Below are positions 5,227 to 15,200 of a stretch of DNA of 18,630 bases, in pieces. The notes beneath the pieces were generated by a model, which made no database searches, was not told the DNA's origin, and worked only from the letters and a program-made list of their open reading frames with translations. How positions within the stretch are numbered: the stretch's first letter is position 1; each line of letters starts with the position of its first letter. The stretch is from CAZOZP01 sp964584325. GTDB taxonomy: Bacteria > Bacteroidota > Ignavibacteria > Ignavibacteriales > Melioribacteraceae. The stretch spans positions 1-18,630 of the forward strand of contig CAZOZP010000063.1 in the NCBI GenBank assembly GCA_964584325.1, in the 5' to 3' direction. Position numbers and translations under genes: made by a program.

Positions 5227-8090
5227 CTGACTACCATTGCAAATTCATTGCTCACGATTTAACTCGCAAAGCTGTCAACGGCCAAGATCGTTTATCGATG
5301 TCCCTATTCAATGCGTCTGTAGATTTGAACCCCCACCAGATTGAGGCAGCTTTATTTGCCTTGCAATCTCCTTTATCAATGGGTAGTATTTTAGCAGATG
5401 AAGTTGGACTTGGCAAAACTATTGAGGCAGGAATTGTTCTTTGTCAATACTGGGCGGAACGACGTAGGCGAATACTCATTATCACCCCAGCATCAATAAG
5501 AAAACAATGGGCGCTTGAGCTTGAAGAAAAATTCAATTTACCGATCATCATTCTTGATTCAAAATCATTTACTGAAGCTAAAAGACAAGGCAAGCATCCA
5601 CTTCAACAGAAAGTAGTGCTTGTCGTTTCGTATAATTTCGTTAACAAGATCAAGGATGAGATAAAAGCGATTTCTTGGGATTTAGTAGTAATCGATGAAG
5701 CTCACAAACTACGCAATGCTTATAGGACAAGTAATAAAGTTGGACAGGGAATCCGATGGGCTACCGAAGGCTGCCGAAAATTATTGCTTACAGCAACACC
5801 TTTGCAGAATTCTTTGCTCGAACTGTACGGCTTGACCACATTGATAGATGACAACATTTTCGGTGAGGTAAATGGTTTCAGGGCACAATTCATAAATGCA
5901 GGTGCGAATATCAACGAATTGCGTATGCGCTTGCGTGCTTTTTGTAAACGCACTCTGCGCAACCAAGTCGTTGAATACATTTCATACACAAAACGAAAAG
6001 CGATTACCAGGCCTTTCCGGCCAACTGATGATGAACACAAACTGTATGAAGCTATTTCTGTGTTCCTACAACGCGAAAGTAGCTATGCAATACCGAATCG
6101 CCAGAAGCATTTAACACAGATCATTTTACGCAAGCTTCTGGCATCTTCATCAAAAGCCATAGCGGCAACACTTGAGACTATGCAAAGGCGTCTTGAAAAG
6201 CTGAGTGATGAAAAATTGCCGCCTGAAGAAGATTCATTAGAAAGTATTTTTTCTGAAGAAGAAATTGAGGATGATCTTTTAGATGAAATACTTGAGGAAG
6301 AAGAATCTGATATAACAACAGAAGCTATCGACAGGATAAAAATAAAAGAAGAAATACAGGAACTCTCGCGATTGGCGCAGTGGGCAAATGCTATTGGAAC
6401 CGATACAAAAACACGAAGCCTACTTTCCGCCCTTGAAATCGGTTTTAAGGAAATGTCTTCAAGCGGTGCTGCTGAAAAAGCGTTAATCTTTACCGAGTCC
6501 AGGCGTACTCAGGATTATCTGGTGTCTTTCTTGCAACAAAATGGCTTCGCCAATCAAATTGTCGTTTTCAACGGCTCCAATAACAGTCCTGCAACTACAG
6601 CAATATACCAAAAATGGTTGGAAACAAATAAAGGTTCTGGCCGTGTCTCCGGCTCCCGTGATGTCGATATCCGAACGGCGTTGGTAGAGCACTTCCGGGA
6701 TCATGCGCAGATCATGATTGCCACAGAAGCCGCATCTGAAGGTATCAACCTGCAATTTTGTTCATTGGTGGTCAATTACGATTTACCCTGGAATCCGCAA
6801 AGGGTGGAACAGCGCATTGGGCGTTGTCATCGCTACGGTCAGAAACATGATGTGGTGGTAATCAATTTCCTGAACGAACGAAACGATGCCGACCGCCGCG
6901 TACTCGAACTGCTTTCAGAAAAATTCCGACTTTTTAGTGGCGTGTTCGGCGCTTCCGATGATGTACTGGGAACTATCGAATCAGGTGTAGATTTTGAGAA
7001 ACGGATACTCGCCATCTATCAGGAGTGCCGGACTACCGAAGAAATTGAGGCTGCTTTTAAAACACTTCAAGATGAAATGGATGAAGTGATCAAGGATCGC
7101 ATTGATGATACCCGCAAAATGCTTTTTGAAAACTTTGACGAAGATGTGCATGAACGCTTAAAACTTCGGCTTGATAGTACCCGGGATCAGTTGGACAAAT
7201 TTTCTAGCCGCTTCTGGAAGCTTACCAAGGCTATTTTGGATACATCAGCCCAGTTTGTCGATGAATCCTTGTCTTTCAAACTTACCGCTTCACCGCGCCA
7301 GGACATTAACCTGGGAAATTATCATTTAATCACCAAAGAACATAGATCACAGGACAAGCCGTTAGAAACTCACGATTCTTACCTGTATCGTCTGAGTCAT
7401 CCTTTGGGCGAGTATGTAATTGAAACGGCTAAAAAGCTCGCAACACCAAGCGCGGAAGTAAGCTTTGATATTAGCAATCATTCCAGTCATATTCATGCAG
7501 TGGAACAGCTTAAGGGCAAATCAGGGTATCTAACTCTGAATAAACTGACCATAGAAAGCTTTGAGCAGGAAGAATATCTGTTGTTTTCCGGTTTTGACCA
7601 TGAGGGGCATACGATTGATCAGGAAACCTGCGAAAAGCTCTTTTCCTGCGCTGGAGAATCTGGGCAAACAGTTGCTTTGCCTGGTCATATAACACAGCGC
7701 CTACAGGCAGAAGCCAAACGGCATTCCGAGGCTACTATCAGTACGTCTCTTGAACAGAACAGCAAGTACTTCAATGAAGCCCGGGAGAAGCTGGAAAAAT
7801 GGGCCGATGATATGGTACTATCTGCCGAGAAAGCCCTCAAAGATACCAAGGAACAGATAAAGGCACTGCAACGGGAAGCACGGCAGGCTGTAACGCTGGA
7901 TGAACAACATGTCATTCAGCAAAAAATGCAAACCTTGGAAAAGCAACAGCGCCGGCAACGGCAGGAAATTTTTAAAGTTGAGGACGAGATTATCGTCAAA
8001 CGGGATGACCTGATAGGCAATCTGGAAAAGCGCCTTTCCCAGAAAACCGAAACAGAGACCTTATTTACAATACAATGGAGTGTGCTATGA
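5217..8090 (+). CDS. SNF2/RapA-type helicase of a defence operon
   Basis: Superfamily 2 ATPase of 957 residues, SNF2/RapA-like, opening MELTDYHCKFIAHDLTRK. Motif I DEVGLGKT is at 61-68, the DEAH box at 160-163, TATP at 192-195. After a very acidic linker (about 338-380) the second RecA domain carries ALIFTESRRTQDYL, ATEAASEGINLQ near 500 and QRVEQ/IGRCHRYGQ near 530. The C-terminal third (about 790-940) is rich in Lys, Glu and Gln and probably coiled coil. Proteins of this shape translocate on duplex DNA and occur beside methyltransferases in DISARM-like and helicase-methylase loci. It is the first of four tightly coupled genes: its TGA overlaps the methyltransferase ATG. It probably scans or remodels foreign DNA for the downstream nuclease-ATPase. 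I see no PLD or other nuclease domain in it. Confidence 0.9.
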   Translation: MELTDYHCKFIAHDLTRKAVNGQDRLSMSLFNASVDLNPHQIEAALFALQSPLSMGSILADEVGLGKTIEAGIVLCQYWAERRRRILIITPASIRKQWALELEEKFNLPIIILDSKSFTEAKRQGKHPLQQKVVLVVSYNFVNKIKDEIKAISWDLVVIDEAHKLRNAYRTSNKVGQGIRWATEGCRKLLLTATPLQNSLLELYGLTTLIDDNIFGEVNGFRAQFINAGANINELRMRLRAFCKRTLRNQVVEYISYTKRKAITRPFRPTDDEHKLYEAISVFLQRESSYAIPNRQKHLTQIILRKLLASSSKAIAATLETMQRRLEKLSDEKLPPEEDSLESIFSEEEIEDDLLDEILEEEESDITTEAIDRIKIKEEIQELSRLAQWANAIGTDTKTRSLLSALEIGFKEMSSSGAAEKALIFTESRRTQDYLVSFLQQNGFANQIVVFNGSNNSPATTAIYQKWLETNKGSGRVSGSRDVDIRTALVEHFRDHAQIMIATEAASEGINLQFCSLVVNYDLPWNPQRVEQRIGRCHRYGQKHDVVVINFLNERNDADRRVLELLSEKFRLFSGVFGASDDVLGTIESGVDFEKRILAIYQECRTTEEIEAAFKTLQDEMDEVIKDRIDDTRKMLFENFDEDVHERLKLRLDSTRDQLDKFSSRFWKLTKAILDTSAQFVDESLSFKLTASPRQDINLGNYHLITKEHRSQDKPLETHDSYLYRLSHPLGEYVIETAKKLATPSAEVSFDISNHSSHIHAVEQLKGKSGYLTLNKLTIESFEQEEYLLFSGFDHEGHTIDQETCEKLFSCAGESGQTVALPGHITQRLQAEAKRHSEATISTSLEQNSKYFNEAREKLEKWADDMVLSAEKALKDTKEQIKALQREARQAVTLDEQHVIQQKMQTLEKQQRRQRQEIFKVEDEIIVKRDDLIGNLEKRLSQKTETETLFTIQWSVL

Positions 8091-11000
8091 GCCAGAAATA
8101 CGAGAAACTGAAAAACCTGTTAAAAGAATTGTTCCAACTTGATCAACCGGACCTGGATTTTGGCTTATATCGCATCATGCACGCCCGGAGTAAAGAAATA
8201 AGCCAATTTTTAGATACTGATCTGCTCCCGCAGGTGAAAGCCTCTTTTGCTGCCTACCAACCCGCCGACAAAGCCGCCATTCAGGCCGAGCTGGATAAGG
8301 CAGTTACCCAAGCTCAAGCCCTCGGTGCCGATCCTGAAACCCTTCCTAAAGTCAAAGAACTCCGTGCCAAGCTGGCAAATGAAGCAGTGGACATAGGATC
8401 GCTCGAAAGCGAAGTCTACGACCACCTCTACGGTTTTTTTCGCCGTTACTATTCCGAAGGTGACTTCATCAGCAAACGTGTCTACAAAGAAGGTGTCTAC
8501 GCCATTCCCTACGAGGGCGAGGAAGTCAAACTCCATTGGGCCAACGCCGACCAGTATTACATTAAAACCAGTGAGTATTTGCGGGATTATGCCTTTCGCC
8601 TGAATCCCGGTAGTGAAGCAGACCCCAAGCGGGTGCATTTCCGTCTTGCTGATGTAGCTGAGGGCGAGCACGGTAATGTGAAGGAAGCCGAAGGTAAGTC
8701 CAGAGTATTTGTGCTGGCAAGTGAAGTTTTCATCAGTGAAGAAAACAAAGAGCTGGTTATTAAGTTTGAATACCGCCCGGCTACACTGAGCGATTGGCCG
8801 GAGGATCAGCGCGCAGGCAAAACCAAACCACCGGCGCAAAAAGAACTGATTACCATTGCCGAGAAGCGTTTGTTGGCGGTAAGTGATGCCGCCCTTGCTT
8901 TATGGATTGCCGAGCTTGGGAAAAAACACACCAAGGCAGACGGTGAGGCTGCGGACTATTCCAAACTGACTGCACACCTGAACCGCTACACGGCCCGCAA
9001 TACCTTTGATTACTTTATCCATAAAGACCTTGGCAAGTTTCTTAACCGCGAGCTTGATTTTTTTATCAAGAATGAGGTGATGCACCTGGATGATGTGGAA
9101 AGCGAAACGGTACCACGGGTGGAGCAGTATCTTTCCAAGATCAAGGTGATCCGGAAAATTGCCAAGAAGATTATCGACTTTTTGGCACAATTGGAGGACT
9201 TTCAGAAGAAGCTCTGGCTAAAGAAAAAGTTTGTAGTGGAGACCAATTATTGCATTACGCTCGACCGTATTCCGGAAGAGTTCTACCCGGAGATTGTAAA
9301 AAACACGGCGCAGGTGGAGGAATGGGTTAAGCTCTTTGCCATTGACGAAATTCAACCAACCGCAGGCGATTTACTGAATTTAGGCAAGCCGGGTTACAGT
9401 GTACCTTTGGCAGTAGCCTTTTTAAAGGCCAACGACAAGCTGGTGCTGGATACCCAATTCTTTAGTGATGATTTCAAAGCCAAACTGATCGGCGGCATAG
9501 AAAACTTCGACGACCAGATGGATGGCTTGCTGATTCACAGCGAAAACTTCCAAGCGTTGAATTTATTGCAGGCACGGTATCAGGAGCAAGTGAAGTGTGT
9601 ATATATTGATCCGCCGTATAATACTGATGCAAGCCCTATTATGTATAAAAATGGTTTTAAAGATTCTACATGGCTTAGTCTTATAGATTCTAGAATCTTT
9701 TTGTCTTTTAAACTAATTAATGAAATCGGGAATATGTGCGTAACTATTGACGATTTCCAAACAAACGAGCTAATGCTTCTATTGAAAGGGGTTTCAAATA
9801 ATATTGCAGGTACTGTGGTTATTAGAAATAATCCATCTGGGCGGCCTACTCAAGAAGGGCTTTCAATATCCCATGAATATGCACATTTTATTAATAAGTC
9901 TTCAAAATCAGTATTAGAAAAAATGAATCGAAATGAAAACCAAAGCAAGAGGTATAAGGAATTAGACACTCAGGGAAAATTTATGTGGGAATTGCTAAGA
10001 AAGAGGGGAACTGATTCTGAAAGAAAAGATAGCCCAAAAGCTTATTATCCATTCTATTATGATTCCAATACTAAACAAGTTAGAATACCTAAAATGGATT
10101 GGGATGATGGCTCTCGAAATTGGATTATTTTAGAGGACCCTTCAAACAATGAGGCTGCAATTTTTCCCGTAGACGAAAATGGTATCGAACGACGATGGAG
10201 ATGGGGAATTGATACTGCAAGAGCTTCTTTAGATTCGCTAAAATTTGAGCAAGATAATAATAAATACACAGTTTACTATAAGTACTATGAACCAGAAGGT
10301 GTTCTACCTACAACAAACTGGATCGATTCAAGATATTCTGCCACAGAACATGGTACTGGGGTGCTAAAGAATTATTTTAATGAGTATAACCCATTTAGTT
10401 TTCCAAAATCAGTGTTTGCAGTTCAGGATTGTCTTCTTATTTGTGGATTGATAAGTCCCCAAACACTGTGCCTTGACTATTTCGCTGGTTCAGGCACAAC
10501 CGGACATGCCGTCATCAACCTCAACCGAGAAGACCAAGGCAAGCGCAAATTCATCCTCGTAGAAATGGGTGACTATTTCGACACAGTACTCAAACCCCGT
10601 ATTCAAAAAGTCATCTACTCCTCCGAATGGAAAGACGGAAAGCCAACCAAACGAAATACCGGTATCTCCCACTGCTTCAAATACCTCCGGCTGGAGTCTT
10701 ACGAGGACACGCTGAACAATCTTGATTTGCGGCGGACGAAAGAACAGGCGGCCTTGCTGGATTTTAACGGCGAAGGGGCGGATGCGTTTAAAGAAGACTA
10801 CATACTGCGCTACATGATGGACGTGGAAAGCAGGGGGAGCGCGTCGCTACTCAACATAGACGCCTTTACCGACCCCACAGCCTACCGCCTCAAAGTCAAA
10901 ATTCCCGGAAGTGACGAAAGTCGGGAAGTCAACGTTGACCTCTTAGAAACCTTCAATTACTTACTTGGCTTACAGATTAAGAATATTTCGGCACCCCAAA

Positions 11001-11368
11001 CTATCAGTGCCGAGTTTGAACGGGATAGCGAAAAGCGATTACGCATAAAGGGTCGAATAAACGAAAAAGCTGGTGGTGCTTGGTGGTTCCGTACCGTTAC
11101 CGGTACTACCCTCGATGGCCGGAAAATCCTCGTCATCTGGCGTAAACGACCCGGATTGGAAAACCCGGAAGGTGTGGAACAGGACAATCTGGTGCTCGAT
11201 ACCTGGTTTACTAAAATGGGCTATTCCAGCAAAGACAGCGAATTTGATACCATCTATGTTAACGGTACCAACAACCTGGAGAACCTGAAAACTCCTGATG
11301 ATTTGTGGAAAGTGCGCCTCATTGAAGAAGACTTTGCACGCCTGATGTTTGAAGATGCGGGGGTGTGA
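8087..11368 (+). CDS. Long beta-class (type III Mod-like) DNA methyltransferase
   Basis: N6-adenine/N4-cytosine methyltransferase of the N6_N4_Mtase family, 1093 residues. Motif IV DPPYNTD (508-514) precedes motif I LDYFAGSGTTGHA (near 797-808), the order of beta-class enzymes such as type III Mod. The segment between should hold the target-recognition domain. DPPY points to adenine-N6 or cytosine-N4 methylation; adenine is usual in this family. Type III Mod proteins are near 650 residues, so the extra 480-residue N-terminal region (helical, charged) and about 240-residue C-terminal region are distinctive. I prefer the ATG at 8087: it forms ATGA with the helicase stop and has GGAG 6 bases upstream. 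An ATG at 8075 is possible. It should protect host DNA and set the specificity of the system. Confidence 0.92.
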   Translation: MSQKYEKLKNLLKELFQLDQPDLDFGLYRIMHARSKEISQFLDTDLLPQVKASFAAYQPADKAAIQAELDKAVTQAQALGADPETLPKVKELRAKLANEAVDIGSLESEVYDHLYGFFRRYYSEGDFISKRVYKEGVYAIPYEGEEVKLHWANADQYYIKTSEYLRDYAFRLNPGSEADPKRVHFRLADVAEGEHGNVKEAEGKSRVFVLASEVFISEENKELVIKFEYRPATLSDWPEDQRAGKTKPPAQKELITIAEKRLLAVSDAALALWIAELGKKHTKADGEAADYSKLTAHLNRYTARNTFDYFIHKDLGKFLNRELDFFIKNEVMHLDDVESETVPRVEQYLSKIKVIRKIAKKIIDFLAQLEDFQKKLWLKKKFVVETNYCITLDRIPEEFYPEIVKNTAQVEEWVKLFAIDEIQPTAGDLLNLGKPGYSVPLAVAFLKANDKLVLDTQFFSDDFKAKLIGGIENFDDQMDGLLIHSENFQALNLLQARYQEQVKCVYIDPPYNTDASPIMYKNGFKDSTWLSLIDSRIFLSFKLINEIGNMCVTIDDFQTNELMLLLKGVSNNIAGTVVIRNNPSGRPTQEGLSISHEYAHFINKSSKSVLEKMNRNENQSKRYKELDTQGKFMWELLRKRGTDSERKDSPKAYYPFYYDSNTKQVRIPKMDWDDGSRNWIILEDPSNNEAAIFPVDENGIERRWRWGIDTARASLDSLKFEQDNNKYTVYYKYYEPEGVLPTTNWIDSRYSATEHGTGVLKNYFNEYNPFSFPKSVFAVQDCLLICGLISPQTLCLDYFAGSGTTGHAVINLNREDQGKRKFILVEMGDYFDTVLKPRIQKVIYSSEWKDGKPTKRNTGISHCFKYLRLESYEDTLNNLDLRRTKEQAALLDFNGEGADAFKEDYILRYMMDVESRGSASLLNIDAFTDPTAYRLKVKIPGSDESREVNVDLLETFNYLLGLQIKNISAPQTISAEFERDSEKRLRIKGRINEKAGGAWWFRTVTGTTLDGRKILVIWRKRPGLENPEGVEQDNLVLDTWFTKMGYSSKDSEFDTIYVNGTNNLENLKTPDDLWKVRLIEEDFARLMFEDAGV
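9640..10465 (+). other. AT-rich target-recognition segment within the methyltransferase
   Basis: Between motif IV and motif I, base composition drops sharply. Sample 60-base lines inside hold about 25-28% G+C (9661-9720, 9901-9960), against about 50-53% just outside (9481-9540, 10501-10560). Edges fall close to the DPPYNTD and LDYFAGSG motifs, residues about 518-793. This is the expected place for the target-recognition domain, and the composition break suggests exchange by recombination in the conserved motifs. Confidence 0.75.
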
Positions 11369-11369
11369 G

Positions 11370-12227
11370 ATGACAGACGATCAAACCCCTGTTGCCTTTG
11401 AGAATCAGGCCGTACGCCGCCATTTTGACGAGGCCGAAGAAAAATGGTACTTCTCGGTAATCGATGTGGTTGCCGTCCTTACCGGCAGCACCAATCCCCG
11501 CGACTACTGGTTCAAGATGAAAACCCGGGTAAAAAGCGAGGACGGCATTGAACTGTCGACAATTTGTCGACAGTTGAAAATGAAGGCTCCCGATGGCAAA
11601 ATGCGCGAAACCGACTGCGCCGATGTGGAATCCCTTCTGCGAATCATTCAGTCTATCCCATCCCCCAAAGCCGAGCCCTTCAAACAATGGCTTGCCAAGG
11701 TCGGCTACGAGCGCATTCAGGACATGAGTGATCCCGCCCGCTCCCTTGACCGTGCCCGTGAATACTGGCAAAAGCACGGCCGAAGCGAAAAGTGGATCCA
11801 ACAGCGGATGATGGGCCAGGAAACCCGCAACAAGCTGACTGACTACTGGAAAGAACACGAAATCACCAAAGAAGATGAGTACGCCATTCTCACCAACATC
11901 ATCCACCAGGAATGGAGCGGTGTTACCGTCAAAAAGCACAAAGACTTAAAAGGCTTGAAAACCCAGAATTTGCGCGACCACATGAGCGAAGCCGAACTGA
12001 TCTTTACCGCCCTGGCCGAGCTTTCAACCCGTCAGATCGCCGAAAGTGTCGACGCCACCGGCATGGCCGAAAACGCCGAAGCGGGCAAAAAAGGCGGCAA
12101 GATTGCCAAAAAAGCCCGCCTTGAACTGGAAGCAAAAACCGGTAAAAGTGTGGTAACGGGAGAAAGCTTTCTGCCGCCCAAGCCTGAGAAAAAAAGACTG
12201 CCCGATACAGACAAGGAGGCAGAATAA
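11370..12227 (+). CDS. Bro-N domain protein embedded in the operon
   Basis: Protein of 285 residues with an N-terminal Bro-N (BRO family) domain at about 7-110: VAFENQAVRRHFDEAEEKWY, FSVIDVVAVLTGSTNPRDYW, then LKMKAPDGKMRETDCADVES and KQWLAKVGYERIQD. The remainder (about 115-285) contains ITKEDEYAILTNIIHQEW and a lysine-rich tail with AGKKGGKIAKKARLELE, loosely like DinD and phage antirepressor C-termini. Bro-N proteins bind DNA, and many act as antirepressors or regulators. Here it starts one base after the methyltransferase stop and its stop overlaps the next gene by one base, so it is co-translated and probably an accessory or regulator of the system. An upstream TTG start at 11349 is less likely. 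It is clearly more GC-rich (roughly 50-65% in sampled lines) than the flanking modules. Confidence 0.85.
   Translation: MTDDQTPVAFENQAVRRHFDEAEEKWYFSVIDVVAVLTGSTNPRDYWFKMKTRVKSEDGIELSTICRQLKMKAPDGKMRETDCADVESLLRIIQSIPSPKAEPFKQWLAKVGYERIQDMSDPARSLDRAREYWQKHGRSEKWIQQRMMGQETRNKLTDYWKEHEITKEDEYAILTNIIHQEWSGVTVKKHKDLKGLKTQNLRDHMSEAELIFTALAELSTRQIAESVDATGMAENAEAGKKGGKIAKKARLELEAKTGKSVVTGESFLPPKPEKKRLPDTDKEAE
11551..11575. repeat. Perfect 25-bp palindrome inside the Bro-N gene
   Basis: Arms AACTGTCGACAA and TTGTCGACAGTT (12 bp each) flank a single T. It encodes the LSTICRQL stretch of the Bro-N domain. Each arm contains GTCGAC. A perfect palindrome this long in coding sequence is unusual and could be a binding site for the Bro-N protein or another dimer. 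Confidence 0.85.
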
Positions 12228-15200
12228 TGGCAAAACAGAAAAAAAACAAAAAGGCTTCCATCCCCTTTTCCTATAAATTGGCCTTGAACCAATGGCTCCT
12301 TTCCCTCTTTGGCGTTACCAAGTTTGAAGACCTGGCTCTGCACCTGCGGGATGAGCGCCTGGAAGGGCTGGACGAGAACAACATCACCCGTTTTTACCAG
12401 GCCTTGACCACCTATTTCCCGGCTTTGCCTGAACTGCCCCCGACAGTCCTCCTGGAATACGACCAGAACATAGTCAGACATACCCTGAAATTGAACGAAA
12501 GGCGAATATCCCACGGCGACAAGCCTATCCAATGGAAGTATTTTCAGTATCTGTCCTTGCTTTTTACCGAAATCTATCTGGATCGGTTTTTTGCAGACCC
12601 TGAAAGCCTGCGTTCTGCTATTACCTCACAAATTAACGTGCTTAATGAAGGCAAAGAAGAGGCCGACCAGATTCAGGGCTTTGATGACTCTGCCGATGCG
12701 TCCACAGACTTGAACAAGCTAGCCTTCTGGATGGCTACCGGCGGCGGCAAGACTCTGATTATGCACGCCAATATTTTGCAGTACCGGTACTATGTGGAAA
12801 AAAACCGTAAACATCGGGAATTGAACCGGATTATTCTGCTTACTCCCAACGAAGGCTTGTCACAGCAGCATTTACGCGAATTTCAGGCGTCTGGAATCGA
12901 AGCTGAAATCTTCAATAAAGATGGCGGCAGTCTCTTTACCGGTCACAGCGTTGAAATCATCGAGATTACCAAACTCAAGGATGAGATGGGCGATAAGACA
13001 GTTGCCGTCGATGCCTTTGAAGGCAATAATTTGGTACTGATCGATGAGGGGCATCGCGGGGCTGCTTCTGGGGAAGAAGGTGCCTGGATGCGATACCGGA
13101 ACGCACTATGCGAAAAGGGCTTTTCTTTTGAATACTCCGCAACCTTTGCTCAGGCAGTCCGAGGAAATGTGCGTCTTACCAGCCTGTACTCCCGCTGCAT
13201 CCTCTCTGATTATTCCTACCGCTATTTCTATAATGATGGCTTTGGTAAAGACTATCAGATTCTTAATCTGGATAGCGACACGCAAGCTCAACATTTGGAA
13301 GTGTATTTAACCGCTTGCCTCTTGGCATTCTTCCAGCAACAGAAGCTTTTCAAAATCAATGAAGCTGCCTTTAGAACCTTTCACATCGAAAAACCACTCT
13401 GGATTTTCGTTGGAAGTAAAGTAACCGCTACCCTGGCAACAAAGGACGCCTCCGACATTGTAGAAATATTGAAATACCTTGCCCGTTTTGTAGCCGACCG
13501 TGCAGCCAGTATTGCCCGTATTACTCAGGTATTAAGCCAAGGCTTGGTTACAGCTACCGGAAAAAATCTCTTTGCCAACCGTTTTTCATTTCTGAATACT
13601 TCCGGCTTACAGGCCAATGCATTATTCGATGAAATACTGGCAACCTTGTTCAATGCAGCAGGCGGTGGACTACTCTATGTCGAAAACTTGAAGGGCGCTC
13701 AAGGTGAAATCGCCCTAAAAATTGGTGCGGATAATGAACCTTTTGGTGTTATCAATGTCGGTGATGATGCAAAACTTGTAAAACTGTGTGCTGAAAATGG
13801 CATCGAAACTGGAGAACGTGAATTTTCGGGCTCGCTTTTTCATGGAATCAATAAAGGTGATTCCACCGTCAACGTTCTAATTGGCTCTAAGAAGTTTACT
13901 GAAGGCTGGAATAGCTGGCGGGTAAGCACATTAGGCCTTATGAATATTGGAGCTACCGAAGGCGCGCAAATCATCCAGCTTTTTGGTCGCGGGGTGCGTT
14001 TAAAAGGTTTTAATCAAACACTCAAACGCAGTGCTCGAACTGCTTTACCCGATGGCGTCACCCGTCCCAAGCATATAGAAATACTAGAAACCTTATCTAT
14101 ATTCGGAATCCATGCCGATTACATGGCTCAATTTCGTGACTTTCTGGAAGAAGAAGGACTCCCTGGAGATGATGAAAGGCTTGAGTTTTTTTTACCGGTT
14201 ATCAGAAATCTTGGCACACAGCCCTTAAAAACCATCCGCCTAAAAAAGCAGATCAATGGAATAAATACCGAATTTGGTGATGCGTTCCGACAATTGGCTC
14301 CGATACCGACGCTCAGTATGCCAACCGAGTATCTGCAAAAGAATAAAGTTGTGCTTAACTGGTATCCTAAAATTCAGGCAATCAAATCCAAGGGCATGAT
14401 TGACGGCGATGAAGATGCGGCTCCCAATATCACCTACTTCCAACCCAAGCACATCGCTTTTCTGGATATAGCAAATCTGTATTTTAACATTGAACGATAT
14501 AAAGCAGAGCGTGGCTGGTATAACATCAATATTACCCGTGATGCCATTCAGCAACTTTTGTCGGATCAAAGCTGGTATCAGTTATGCATTCCAGCAAGCG
14601 AGCTTGAATTGGGAGATTATGAAAGAATCTACCAATGGCAAGAAATCGCCATCGCCCTTTTGAAAAAGTATGTAGAGCGTTACTACAGCTACTCAAAACG
14701 CGAATGGGAAATGCCCCACCTCGAATACTCTGATCTTAGTGCCAGCGACCCCAACCTGCTTTTACATGAAACCCCAGGGGACGGTGGTTATCGCATACGC
14801 ATTGAAGATTCGCAGGAAGAAATTGTTGAGAAGCTCAATGAGCTTAAGACCATGATTGAAAGCGGCACCTTGAAAAACTGGGAATTTCGTGGAATGAAGG
14901 CACTCTGGTTTGGGAAACACCTTTACCAACCATTGCTGTACCTGGAACAAGGTATTGTTGAAATTAGTCCTGTACCCCTGAATAAAGGTGAAAAAGACTT
15001 TGTGGAAGACCTTAAGGCGTTCTGTGATAATAACACTGAGTATTTAACCGGAAAGGAAATGTATCTCCTTAGAAATCTAAGCAAAGGAAAAGGTGTTGGC
15101 TTTTTTGAAGCTGGTAATTTCCATCCAGACTTTATTCTGTGGTTGCTAATAGATGGCAAGCAGTTTGTAACTTTCCTTGATCCAAAAGGCATACGAAATA

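Noticed and set aside
8210..8839. Long minus-strand frames opposite the methyltransferase, Bro-N and Res genes (also 11319-11939, 12032-12532)
   Set aside because: They mirror strong coding sequence on the plus strand, have no recognisable domains or ribosome binding sites, and vanish where plus-strand composition changes.
8087..11368. Phase-variable repeat tract in the methyltransferase
   Set aside because: Type III mod genes can carry simple-sequence tracts, but I found no long mono-, di- or tetranucleotide run in this gene.
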